Below, piece after piece: positions 17,786-25,908 of a stretch of DNA of 64,000 nt. The stretch is from DASRLE01 sp963825315. GTDB taxonomy: Bacteria; Verrucomicrobiota; Verrucomicrobiia; Limisphaerales; Palsa-1400. Position 1 is the first letter of the stretch. Every line of letters starts with the position of its first letter. Location: the NCBI GenBank assembly GCA_963825315.1, contig CAWGST010000001.1:2046001-2110000 (forward strand), given 5' to 3'. The position numbers were made by a program, and so were the translations under genes. Below the pieces are notes generated by a model, which was not told the origin of the DNA, searched no databases, and was given only the letters and a program-made list of their open reading frames with translations.

Positions 17786-18151
17786 GCTATGCCTTGATTC
17801 CAAATACGGGGGGGGCAGAATCTGGCAACGTTGGAGGTTGAAGGGAGCGCGGCTATGCCTTGATTCCAAATACGGGGGGGGCAGAATAGACACAAGCAAC
17901 GCATTACTTCGCGCAGCGCTATGCCTTGATTCCAAATACGGGGGGGGCAGAATCCTGAGCGGCATTTCCCTTGATGGTTTTGAGCTATGCCTTGATTCCA
18001 AATACGGGGGGGGCAGAATGTTGCCGACGGGATCATTGCGAAAGGTTAAGCTATGCCTTGATTCCAAATACGGGGGGGGCAGAATGTTGCCGACGGGATC
18101 ATTGCGAAAGGTTAAGCTATGCCTTGATTCCAAATACGGGGGGGGCAGAAT
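17786..18151 (+). CRISPR. CRISPR array: six 36-bp repeats, five 30-bp spacers
   Basis: Six identical 36-base repeats start GCTATGCC, contain eight consecutive G and end CAGAAT. They begin at 17786, 17852, 17918, 17984, 18050 and 18116. All five spacers are exactly 30 bases; the last two (18020-18049 and 18086-18115) are identical. Each repeat holds TTGATT and CAGAAT separated by 16 bases, a possible promoter, as in type II-C arrays whose repeats each carry a promoter. With the GCTATG start this suggests transcription of the plus strand toward cas2. No tracrRNA was found. Confidence 0.97.
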
Positions 18152-18159
18152 CGGTGAGT

Positions 18160-18186
18160 GTAACCCGCTGGCAGAGCGCGGGTTAC
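18160..18186. terminator. Inverted repeat between the array and cas2
   Basis: GTAACCCGC pairs perfectly with GCGGGTTAC around nine bases. The stem overlaps the cas2 stop and lies nine bases beyond the last repeat. There is no T tract, so it is only a possible bidirectional stop for the convergent array and cas transcripts. Confidence 0.4.
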
Positions 18187-18518
18187 CACAGTTGTATCTG
18201 TTCAGGTAATTCCTCCGCTTCCGCTTCGGAAGCGGGGGAACCTTGGATCACATAAGAGCGTTCCCATTGAGCGCGGGTTACGAAAATGGCCCGGACGTTG
18301 CCTTCCGGCGGGAGGTTTTTCTTGAGCCGGTCAATGTGCGTTTCCTGCCGCGCGAAGGAAACACAGGCCCGGGCATAAACGCTGAACTGGATCATCTGAT
18401 AACCGTCATCAATCAGGTAGTTGCGGAAACCAGTGGCTTGCTTGCGCTGCTTTCTGGTCCCCACCGGAAGATCGAATGCTGCAATCAGCCAGCCCATTTT
18501 GAGTTTTTCGGTGTCCAC
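18183..18518 (-). CDS. cas2: CRISPR-associated endoribonuclease Cas2, type II-like
   Basis: This protein of 104-111 residues has the Cas2 ferredoxin fold start MGWLIAAFDLPVGTRKQRKQ with the catalytic-region Asp, SVYARACVS, and RAIFVTRAQWERSYVIQG at the end, features of Cas2 from type II systems. Cas2 forms the adaptation complex with Cas1. Its start (18518 or 18497) overlaps or nearly touches the cas1 stop at 18485. It looks complete, but its partner gene is truncated, so spacer acquisition is unlikely unless a Cas1 is supplied elsewhere. Confidence 0.92.
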   Translation of the reverse strand: MDTEKLKMGWLIAAFDLPVGTRKQRKQATGFRNYLIDDGYQMIQFSVYARACVSFARQETHIDRLKKNLPPEGNVRAIFVTRAQWERSYVIQGSPASEAEAEELPEQIQLW

Positions 18519-18970
18519 GGTTTGTAATATCGCGGTTGGTTTGCGATGACGGCGCGCCGGAACCCGCGCACCACGCCCTCAATGACGCCTTGGATTTCCA
18601 GGGTAAATTGCAGGTACTCCACCCGCTCCAGCGGAAAGCCCGTCACCCATTTGCGAAACTCTTTCGTGACTTCCCATTCTTTGATTTCCGGGTGTTCCCT
18701 GGCCCACTGAATGACGCGCCAATCCACGCACGGGCGGAATGGCTCCATCAAATCGTAGGCCAGCGGCGTGCTCCGCTCCCGCGCTACATGAGAAATGCCA
18801 AAAGTCGGATCCAAGCCCACGCCGAACAGTTTTTGCAGGACGGTGGACAGCAGGACGGCGTAGCCGTAGTTGAGCAGATTGGGTAGTGGGGTTGGGGCCG
18901 AAGCTGCATGAAGATCCGCGTAGTTTAGTTGTCCGGCCCAAGAAAGAGCGCTGTGAGCCTGTAGAGCGAC
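18485..18970 (-). pseudogene. cas1: Cas1, N-terminally truncated
   Basis: Only the C-terminal half of a type II-like Cas1 is present: LQAHSALSWAGQLNYADLHA, then NLLNYGYAVLLSTVLQKLFG, GLDPTFGISH with the metal-binding His, and DLMEPFRPCVDWRVIQWA with Glu and Asp residues. About 140 N-terminal residues, including the beta domain and the first metal-binding Glu, are missing. The open frame upstream to 19162 encodes unrelated sequence. No cas9 or csn2 follows. The break near 18970 probably marks the deletion that removed cas9 and the 5' part of cas1. Confidence 0.85.
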
Positions 18971-19118
18971 TTCACGACCAGTCTGACTTTGGGGCGGAGT
19001 CCGAGTCTGTGACGTTTGAGGCGTAGTCTGATAAGGGAACAAACGGCACAGTCTCGGCGAAGAGGGGACATAAAATGGACGAAGCTGCGGTACGACCCCT
19101 TTGAGGCTCCATCTGGTC

Positions 19119-19438
19119 ATGCCAAAACAGCCCGGAAAAGCCCGGAATAAACCGAAAATCAAGGACTTGCGGAAAGGGTGGCTCGTCGTTTTGTGGACGC
19201 TCTGCCAACCTGTGAACCTGCGAATGTGTTGTTGCTGGCCGATGCTTATGCCGCTTTCTGCAAATTGGTGAAGCAGGAGAATTTGGAGCCAGTGAAACGA
19301 GCCAATTTCAAAGCCATGGTCGTTCCGTTGATCAAGGAACAGTTCAATGGGTGCCTGCGAAACGATTTGCGTATTGATGGGAGGCAGGGTGTTCGTGGTT
19401 GGAAGAACGTTAAATTGCTTCAGACAGGGCCGGATTGA
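19119..19438 (+). pseudogene. Small unrecognised ORF, probably frameshifted
   Basis: An ATG at 19119 opens MPKQPGKARNKPKIKDLRKG, a Lys-rich start. A neighbouring frame from about 19175 gives ARRFVDALPTCEPANVLLLA and later CLRNDLRIDGRQGVRGWKNV to 19438. Joined by one shift near 19165-19175 they would make a protein of about 105 residues. I do not recognise the family. It lies at the deleted 5' side of cas1, on the opposite strand. A shorter protein starting at the GTG at 19175 is the alternative. Confidence 0.4.
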
Positions 19439-19690
19439 TTTTAAGGACGCCAGGCTGGTTTTGCAGTGATCGGTGACAAACCCAGTATCACTCCACCTGC
19501 TAACACATTCTCCAACAAATAGTTGTGCTCTACCCCATTCCCCAAAAAAGAGCTTTTCCCATTGACTTTAATGGATATTTCCTCGATTATTTGCATGATG
19601 TAAAAAGATTATAAGGCTGCGATGATGCTGAAAATGCGGCTCTCATCACCACGGATATCGTTCTCCAGAATCTAAGACCAGGCCACAACT

Positions 19691-22234
19691 ATGACAGTCA
19701 TAAGAAAAGCATTCATCGGGGTTCTTTGCCTCGTCCTGCTCCCGGTCGCACGCCTTGCCGCCCATCCCTATGCCTCCGGGGTGACCAACAAGGGAGGGAT
19801 CATTTCGTGGGTGCTCAACGAATCCGCCACGGACGTGAAAATAATCTTTGATCTTGGCAAGACCACGAACGATCTCGGCTCCGCGCCTGTCGTCGGCACC
19901 AATACGTTCAGCCTGTCGACCCACACCAATTTTGCCATCGTGGTTTACAATGCCGGATCCGGCGCGCTCAACCAAATCAGCAGCGACGCCAACATCAATA
20001 ATAACTTTTACGGCCCGCGCGGCGTCGCTGTCAATAAGAACCCGAAGAGCTGGAATTTCGGCCGCATTTATGTGTCCAGCGCCAACCCGGGTCAGGCCGG
20101 GTCAGGCCGGAACACGACCAAAGGGATTTACGTCATGGACGCCGCTTCGGAAGATTGCCTTGGGTTGGGCAGCACGGCGGCTACGGCCAACATTACTTTT
20201 GGTGGCAGCATCACTTACTCGCCGTACAAGCTCTGCGTCGGCCCGGATGATACGCTCTACGTGGGCGACTCTTCCAGCGGCAGTATTGGCGGAGTCTGGC
20301 GGACCGATCCGAATCTCATCAACTCCACCAATATTTTCGGATTGGCCAGTCCCAGCACTAACAAGACGACCTTCGGCACCAACTTCGGGCGCGCCATCGG
20401 CACACCGAACGTCTCCGGCTCCTTGGCCAATGGCAATTTGGTTCTAACCCTGACCTCGTGGGATTTGAATCTCGCCAATTCGTCGGGACAATTTGGTGCC
20501 TCGGCCAGCGGCTATCAAAACATTTATCAATACAATATCGGTTCCGGTCCCTTGCCCTGGCATGGTTTTCCGGCGGTGTTGCAAAATCCGATTGCCTTGG
20601 GCACGGTTAATGGTGTCCTCATGGATGTGGAAATCGCTCCGGACGGCAAATATTTTATAACTGCGCACCGACAGAATCCGTCCGATGGTTCCACCAATGT
20701 TTGCGTATTGAACAGCGGCGGCACAACCGTGTTGTGGGATTCAAAAACCCAAAGCGCGGCCTATTTTGGCGATACCGTCAACGATCATCTTTCCATCCAA
20801 AATTATTCCATCGCCGTTTCTCCTGACGACAATTATGTCGTTATCCAAGGCGGGGCGAACAACAGCTTTCTGCTCATGGCCCTGACCAATGGCGTCCCCA
20901 ATATCGCCACGCTGTCGACGAATATGAAGGTTGGAACAGGGGGCGGTGGAACCTGCTATGCCGCAGCCTGGGACGCGGCGGACAACATTTACGTGACGAG
21001 CGGCGGCTCGGACACATTGGAGATTTTTTCGCTGGGTTTGACCACCACCTGCGTGACAAGCAACGACCTGACCTGCACCAACGGCGGTTTCCAAATGACC
21101 TCCAGCGGTGGCACAATTGGACAAGACAATGCGCAATTGCTTTCCGTTTCGCTTGCGGCGGGTACATACGCCATGCCCAGAACGACCTTCATTCAAACAT
21201 GGACCATGACGAACACCGGGATCACCACCTGGACGCCGGGACCGTCCGGCTATACTTTGAATCTTGTCGGCTTGGACAGCCTCGGGGCCATACCCTTTTC
21301 AAACAACCTTTCGGCGTGGTGCATTCCGATGGCGAGTCTTCAGAACGGCGCACCCGTTCCCCCGGGAGGAGTGGGCGTTTTCAGCATGATGTTCATCGCC
21401 CCGGAAGCTGCCGGCACTTATACCGATACCTTTCGACTGAATAACGCCAACAGCACTTACTTCGGTCCCCAGGTCAGTGTGCAAGTCGTCATCGAGCAGG
21501 CCGGCTCAACCAGCCAATATGACCGCTCCAAAGCGGTTTCTTACGCCAACAATTATGATGGCTGCGTGTGCAGTGATGGCTACTTTTGGACGGATGGGTC
21601 CGACTACACCTTTTATGGCACGAATTTCGTGCCAGTCCCGACATCCGTGATTGGTGATGACTGCGCCCATTTTGTGTCCTGTTGCATAGGCAGCGAGCCC
21701 AACGTGCGGGGCGGCGGCATGACCATCCCCAGTCGGGTCCCGCCCACCTACGGTGAACCCGGGGCCGGGAATTTGATTTACACGATTCTGGTCGGTGGCT
21801 GCTATGCCACCGAGGTGTCTTCATTGAGCCAATTATCTCCGGGAGATCTCATTGGATGGAACTGGGAGGGCCTTACCAACACTTCCCCACCCACCGACAT
21901 CGATCATGTGACGCTGTATGTGGGCAACGGCCTGCTTGCTTCCCACGCCGTTTCTGCGCTGGACGCTTATGCCCCTTCATGGGATGCGCCACCAACGGTG
22001 TGGCATCTGATACACATTTTTGACGCCCCGACCCTTAATATGTCCGTGAGTGGAAATCAATTGCAGGTGTCGTGGACAACCAACTGGAGCGGTTATATTT
22101 TACAATCAGCCACCTCTTTGGCCCCTGCCAATTGGACTAATGTGACCACTTCCCGCACTATGGTTGGGACAAACTATATCGTGACAAGCACCATGTCGCG
22201 GAACGCTCTCTATTATCGCCTGATATATCCCTAA
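19691..22234 (+). CDS. Large exported protein: beta-propeller, Ig-like and amidase-like domains
   Basis: The 847-residue protein starts with a signal peptide (MTVIRKAFIGVLCLVLLPVA). Residues of about 80-450 have propeller-like repeats (GPRGVAVNKNPKSWNFGRIY, LCVGPDDTLYVGDSS, YSIAVSPDDNYVVIQGG). Around 500-600 is an Ig-like domain with QTWTMTNTGITTWTPG, similar to NBR1-type domains. About 610-760 looks like an amidase/NlpC-like cysteine hydrolase: a YDRSKAVSYANNYDG start, DDCAHFVSCCIGSEPN with candidate catalytic Cys, and DHVTLYVGNGLLASHAVS with candidate His. The C-terminus (SWTTNWSGYILQSATSLA) is a module frequent in exported verrucomicrobial proteins. The domain mix suggests cell-surface or extracellular peptide or glycan hydrolysis; the exact substrate is unknown. 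Confidence 0.7.
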   Translation: MTVIRKAFIGVLCLVLLPVARLAAHPYASGVTNKGGIISWVLNESATDVKIIFDLGKTTNDLGSAPVVGTNTFSLSTHTNFAIVVYNAGSGALNQISSDANINNNFYGPRGVAVNKNPKSWNFGRIYVSSANPGQAGSGRNTTKGIYVMDAASEDCLGLGSTAATANITFGGSITYSPYKLCVGPDDTLYVGDSSSGSIGGVWRTDPNLINSTNIFGLASPSTNKTTFGTNFGRAIGTPNVSGSLANGNLVLTLTSWDLNLANSSGQFGASASGYQNIYQYNIGSGPLPWHGFPAVLQNPIALGTVNGVLMDVEIAPDGKYFITAHRQNPSDGSTNVCVLNSGGTTVLWDSKTQSAAYFGDTVNDHLSIQNYSIAVSPDDNYVVIQGGANNSFLLMALTNGVPNIATLSTNMKVGTGGGGTCYAAAWDAADNIYVTSGGSDTLEIFSLGLTTTCVTSNDLTCTNGGFQMTSSGGTIGQDNAQLLSVSLAAGTYAMPRTTFIQTWTMTNTGITTWTPGPSGYTLNLVGLDSLGAIPFSNNLSAWCIPMASLQNGAPVPPGGVGVFSMMFIAPEAAGTYTDTFRLNNANSTYFGPQVSVQVVIEQAGSTSQYDRSKAVSYANNYDGCVCSDGYFWTDGSDYTFYGTNFVPVPTSVIGDDCAHFVSCCIGSEPNVRGGGMTIPSRVPPTYGEPGAGNLIYTILVGGCYATEVSSLSQLSPGDLIGWNWEGLTNTSPPTDIDHVTLYVGNGLLASHAVSALDAYAPSWDAPPTVWHLIHIFDAPTLNMSVSGNQLQVSWTTNWSGYILQSATSLAPANWTNVTTSRTMVGTNYIVTSTMSRNALYYRLIYP

Positions 22235-22684
22235 AAGGCCGAATGGCAGATTTCCGAAAAGGATTCGCAGAAATTCCACGAGCTGTAATTCAGCAAAATA
22301 AATATTGATGTCTAAAAAATTGCAACGTCCATTGCATGCCTCGCCATGTGAATGGTCAAACAACATTATTGCGCGTCCTTGAGATAAGCCAGCGATTGTT
22401 TTATAGGCCGGTGATCTGGCGCATAGAGTCGTGGAAGGAGAGGCCGGGGACTTGGATGCTGAAGTCAATGGTGGGAGGCTTGCCTTTGCTGGATTGTGAT
22501 CAGGCTGTCTTGCTCCTCCCCACCTTCAGAAAGCCTGTCAAGTTTTCTGCCAACTCGCTCAACAACGCAACCTCGGTCAATTAAAACGCTCGATGTTCAG
22601 GGAGATTATGCGCGATCTGGTCAGGGATGTGCATGGCCAGGCTTGGGTCGGTGATGTGCCGGACAGTTTGAATGGGGGGAGGGC
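22235..22684. other. Intergenic region without a recognisable gene
   Basis: About 450 bases between the exported protein and MITE copy 2. Short open frames exist on both strands (for example 22336-22584 plus), but none has a recognised family or a convincing start. Minus-strand fragments such as PPTIDFSIQVPGLSFHDSMR could be remains of a decayed gene. Confidence 0.5.
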
Positions 22685-22813
22685 TGGAGCGTTTCCACAA
22701 ATACTGTAGCCGCATTACATGGTAGGGCGGGCACTCCGCTGCCCGCCGCGGCGCGCACGGAGTGCGCGCCCCACCACCCTCGTTTCGGCTACACCATTTC
22801 TTGAAGCGCTCTA
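22685..22813. mobile_element. 129-bp MITE, copy 2
   Basis: Nearly identical to 16954-17082 over its whole length, including terminal inverted repeats and the two internal GC-rich hairpins. Visible differences are at the extreme ends (TGGAGCG instead of TAGAGCG, and GAAGCGCTC instead of GAACCGCTC). Confidence 0.87.
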
Positions 22814-22982
22814 AAACTGGTCGAGGCTGAGGTTCTGGCAGCATAAAAGGTGTGGTTGCGAATTATGTCCGTTTATTGGTTTGGACACCATTTTGGTGTC
22901 ATTTACTACGTCCGCAGAGAATTTGGTTTCTTGAAGCTTCCCGCGGTACCAAACCCATGGTCAATTCTCTCTGTTCCGACCG

Positions 22983-24476
22983 CTATCTCTTATTGGCTGC
23001 TGGTGCTCCGACAACCGCCGCGTTTTTCACAGCGTCTACCGCTGGGATTAACTCTGCTGGAACCTCGCCACAATCTAATTGGTAGCGTTGTTGAGCGTTC
23101 AGCGCAGGCAGAACAACCCCGGCTGGAAATAACCCGCGGAAACTCTCAGGTTTCTCGTAAATTGTGAACATCAACCGAACTGGCCCGGCAGCAGCCATGG
23201 TGTGATTTACTGAGATCAAATAGGCCGCATGCCGCACCGCCAGCCAGAACAGTGTTTGCCGCGAAGACTTGTCCATCGTGTTGAGCGCCGAATCCAAACA
23301 GGCCATATAACAAACGACGTTGTAGTCCATGAAATCTGGCGCACCGTTGTCGATTTTCACCGTGGGCTCCGTGTTAGTGCCACGAGATCGCAATTGGCTT
23401 GACAAGGGTGCGGCTTCCGCCATTAACGCAGACTCCATCCTGACAAGATCCAAGCTGCTCAGGTAACGAAGCACGTTTTTTCCGAAGTCCGGGGCAGCCT
23501 CCATCTCGCTGAGAATTGGCATCGTTAGCTTTTTTGAAGCTTCGTAACTTCTGGCTATGCTTTCCCCTCGACCACCGATGGTCTTAAAATATGGATGCGT
23601 GACGCCGGATTGGAACATTTGCCAGCTTGTTGCGTGGTCTCGCCATTCCTTTGGTATCTCCATCGACTTGAATAGTTCGGGCACGGTCACCTTTTTCCAG
23701 CCGTCAGTGCCCGGCCTCAATGGATAGGGATATGGCTCTTCCCCTGGCTCATACCGGGGTCCTGCGTAAACGACCTTTGGAATTTGCTCTGGTCTTGGAT
23801 TTCCCTCCATCATTTCATTCAACACGTCATGTAAGGTTTTGGGGTGTCCCAGCCATTGACTCGGCGGCTCGGCAAAAAGCTGGAGGGCTTGCCGCGCCGC
23901 GTTCTCCAGGACACTGTTGCTGTTGGTTGATAAATCCTCGAGGATCGCCTTCGCTTGTTCCACATCCATCGTTTTTAACTCTCCAGGAGAAGTTCGCGTC
24001 CAAAAGTAGGTGCCTAACGCCAGGTAGGGAGTTGTTGGAAAATCCGGATTGCCGAGCCTGGCCGTGACCGCTGGCAGGGCCGCCGGGCCGATGCTCTGAA
24101 GTGCCCAAAGTGCAGTGGACGCAAGACCTTTATGCGACGCATCGTTGGCCAGTCCTGCCAAATCTGGGATTGCCGGTGCGGCCGAAGGACCGAGCAGTTG
24201 CATTACATATGCAGCAGCAAACTTGGAATGGGTTCCACGCGGCGGCCCATTGCGCAGCCAATCGACCAGGCAGGGCAAGGCGTTGGTCCCCATCTCGCGG
24301 ATCGCAGACTGCATGTCTGCACGTTCTGCTTCAGTTCCTCTGAGGCCGGTATACTGCTCCACCCAATAAGAAAGAGAGTGTCCGCGGCATTCGGGTTCAC
24401 TCGGTCCAGCAGCTGGCGCCAAATGTCCCCAAACAACAACAGCACAAATTGTTGCCAACACAATAAATCTGCGCAT
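22983..24476 (-). CDS. Exported HEAT-repeat protein
   Basis: The protein is about 497 residues from the ATG at 24476 (MRRFIVLATICAVVVWGHLA, a signal peptide; a start at 24491 is also possible). The first half has HEAT-like helical repeats: MGTNALPCLVDWLRNG, LGPSAAPAIPDLAGLAND, IGPAALPAVTARLGNP, a pattern common in verrucomicrobial exported proteins. The second half is not recognised. HEAT repeats bind proteins; no enzymatic motif is visible. It is isolated from its neighbours and no operon is evident. Confidence 0.65.
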   Translation of the reverse strand: MRRFIVLATICAVVVWGHLAPAAGPSEPECRGHSLSYWVEQYTGLRGTEAERADMQSAIREMGTNALPCLVDWLRNGPPRGTHSKFAAAYVMQLLGPSAAPAIPDLAGLANDASHKGLASTALWALQSIGPAALPAVTARLGNPDFPTTPYLALGTYFWTRTSPGELKTMDVEQAKAILEDLSTNSNSVLENAARQALQLFAEPPSQWLGHPKTLHDVLNEMMEGNPRPEQIPKVVYAGPRYEPGEEPYPYPLRPGTDGWKKVTVPELFKSMEIPKEWRDHATSWQMFQSGVTHPYFKTIGGRGESIARSYEASKKLTMPILSEMEAAPDFGKNVLRYLSSLDLVRMESALMAEAAPLSSQLRSRGTNTEPTVKIDNGAPDFMDYNVVCYMACLDSALNTMDKSSRQTLFWLAVRHAAYLISVNHTMAAAGPVRLMFTIYEKPESFRGLFPAGVVLPALNAQQRYQLDCGEVPAELIPAVDAVKNAAVVGAPAANKR

Positions 24477-24672
24477 CTTGAGCCTTTCCAACCACCTTCA
24501 ATTTACTCACCTATTCAATGTCCCGTCAATCCACCATTTATTGCTTTTGATTGACAAAATTAGGCGGGTCCTTGTTAGCCTCACCCGCCCCCCGTGCAGA
24601 AACTCCCGCAAAAGCGGGATAATAACAAGGTGATGCTTTAGCTTTACTTAAATCAAATTCTCACCCGTTCAG

Positions 24673-24699
24673 CCTGCATGATTTATCGTGCAGGTTTTT
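24673..24699 (+). terminator. Terminator-like hairpin upstream of the sigma-like gene
   Basis: CCTGCAT pairs with GTGCAGG (one G-T pair) around eight bases and is followed by five T. It lies 35 bases upstream of the start at 24734 and points into that gene, so it may attenuate it. A TTGACA at about 24553 could be the -35 of the promoter. Confidence 0.6.
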
Positions 24700-24733
24700 C
24701 ATTTCCCTCCCTCCTCAACAAAAAGGAAATTCT

Positions 24734-25408
24734 ATGTCCCCCCAAGCCTCCTGGATTTTACAGGAAGAAGTCGTCCCGAGATTAAGATCCTTAATCCCCC
24801 ACACAGTCAATTATATCAGTTCAGAAGATTCAGAAGAGCTGGTCCAAGACGCAACCTGTATAGCCGCAAAACTCCTGGACAACGCAGAAAATCAAAACAA
24901 GCGGGTCACGCCAGGAAACATCGCCTGCTACACCATCCTGCACATGAAATCAGGCCGGCGCAGTACTGGCCATTCCAACGCTGATGTCCTCGGATCAGCC
25001 GCGCAACTCAATGGCAGAAGTCAAACCTGCAGTCTGGATGAGCCTGTGCATGAAGAATCGGAACTGGGTGAAATCTTTACCGTCAATGATGTGCTGAGCC
25101 TGGACGATGAAGACCCGGGACAAAAGGCGGCGAGGAAGATGGACTGGGAGGCATTTTTGACTGGATTGACGGCGGGTGAGAAGAGTGTGGTCGAAGGTTT
25201 GCTGGCTGGTTTGAACGGGTCTGAAATTGCGCGGATGTTTGGCCTGGATCCTTCAACTATTCGATACTTCAAGAACAGATTGGGCTTGAAGATTTTGAAC
25301 TATATGGGGCCGGACATTTTGATTGAAATTCGACGTTGGCCTGGTTGGAAAAATGATCTCAATGCAGCGAGGGAGAGGCTGGCTTGTAGAATTGATAGAC
25401 GACAGTAA
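24734..25408 (+). CDS. Sigma-70-like regulatory protein
   Basis: The 224-residue protein has a possible region 2 fragment, SSEDSEELVQDATCIAAKLL, and a clearer region 4-like helix-turn-helix: LTAGEKSVVEGLLAGLNGSE, then IARMFGLDPSTIRYFKNRLG. The centre is acidic and of low similarity. It may be a divergent ECF-type sigma factor or a single-HTH regulator descended from one. It is flanked by a hairpin-T5 terminator upstream and a strong terminator downstream (25414-25446), so it is probably a single-gene transcript. Its promoter targets are unknown. Confidence 0.6.
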   Translation: MSPQASWILQEEVVPRLRSLIPHTVNYISSEDSEELVQDATCIAAKLLDNAENQNKRVTPGNIACYTILHMKSGRRSTGHSNADVLGSAAQLNGRSQTCSLDEPVHEESELGEIFTVNDVLSLDDEDPGQKAARKMDWEAFLTGLTAGEKSVVEGLLAGLNGSEIARMFGLDPSTIRYFKNRLGLKILNYMGPDILIEIRRWPGWKNDLNAARERLACRIDRRQ

Positions 25409-25413
25409 TCAAT

Positions 25414-25446
25414 GGGCCGGGCATTTATGAGGTGCCTGGCCCTTTT
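25414..25446 (+). terminator. Rho-independent terminator of the sigma-like gene
   Basis: GGGCCGGGC pairs with GCCTGGCCC (one mismatch) across a nine-base loop, followed by TTTTATT, six bases after the stop codon at 25408. Confidence 0.85.
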
Positions 25447-25663
25447 ATTCTAATGCACCACTGCCAGATACCAGCTCGCGTTCTCGATTCCTGAGTGCTT
25501 CGAGAAACATAGGCCGCTTCCCCGGTTCTCCATAATCTTTCCGGGCATCCGTGGAATCCTGCCATCCATGGTCAAATTCTTAAAACACCGATGGTCATTA
25601 AACCGTCCAACCAGCCCAATCCGGCTTTATCGTTAATGTAACGGGCTTGTTACGGGTTTGTAA

Positions 25664-25712
25664 CGGCAAATGTTGCCAGTTAAGTCGTTGACTATCAACA
25701 TTTGTTGCCGTG
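25664..25712. repeat. Imperfect inverted repeat next to the insertion sequence
   Basis: CGGCAAATGTTG at 25664 faces CAACATTTGTTGCCG at 25696, giving a stem with a three-base bulge. It is preceded by GTAACGGG/GTTACGGG/GTAACGG words. The 290 bases between the terminator and the IS hold nothing else recognisable. Confidence 0.5.
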
Positions 25713-25908
25713 TTGCCGGTTTTTTGGACCTATCTAGTGTCTGAGAGAAAACTGTTCGCGCGAGCGTGGCGCAAGGCGTTTCTCGCGCCGGCTCGATTCG
25801 AATCTTTGGCGGTATTGGGATGCCGTTTGGAAAAAACCCAAGGAATCGTGGTCTGAGCCTCAAAAGATTCGCTGGTCAAAGTAGGCAGCGGGAACTATCC
25901 TGCGGTTC

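Noticed and set aside
17753..18209. Open frames across the CRISPR array with a repeated peptide (for example CPPRIWNQGIA or CLDSKYGGGR)
   Set aside because: The repetition reflects the 66-base repeat-spacer period, a multiple of three; these are not genes. It also explains the false N-terminal extension of the CarD-like gene.
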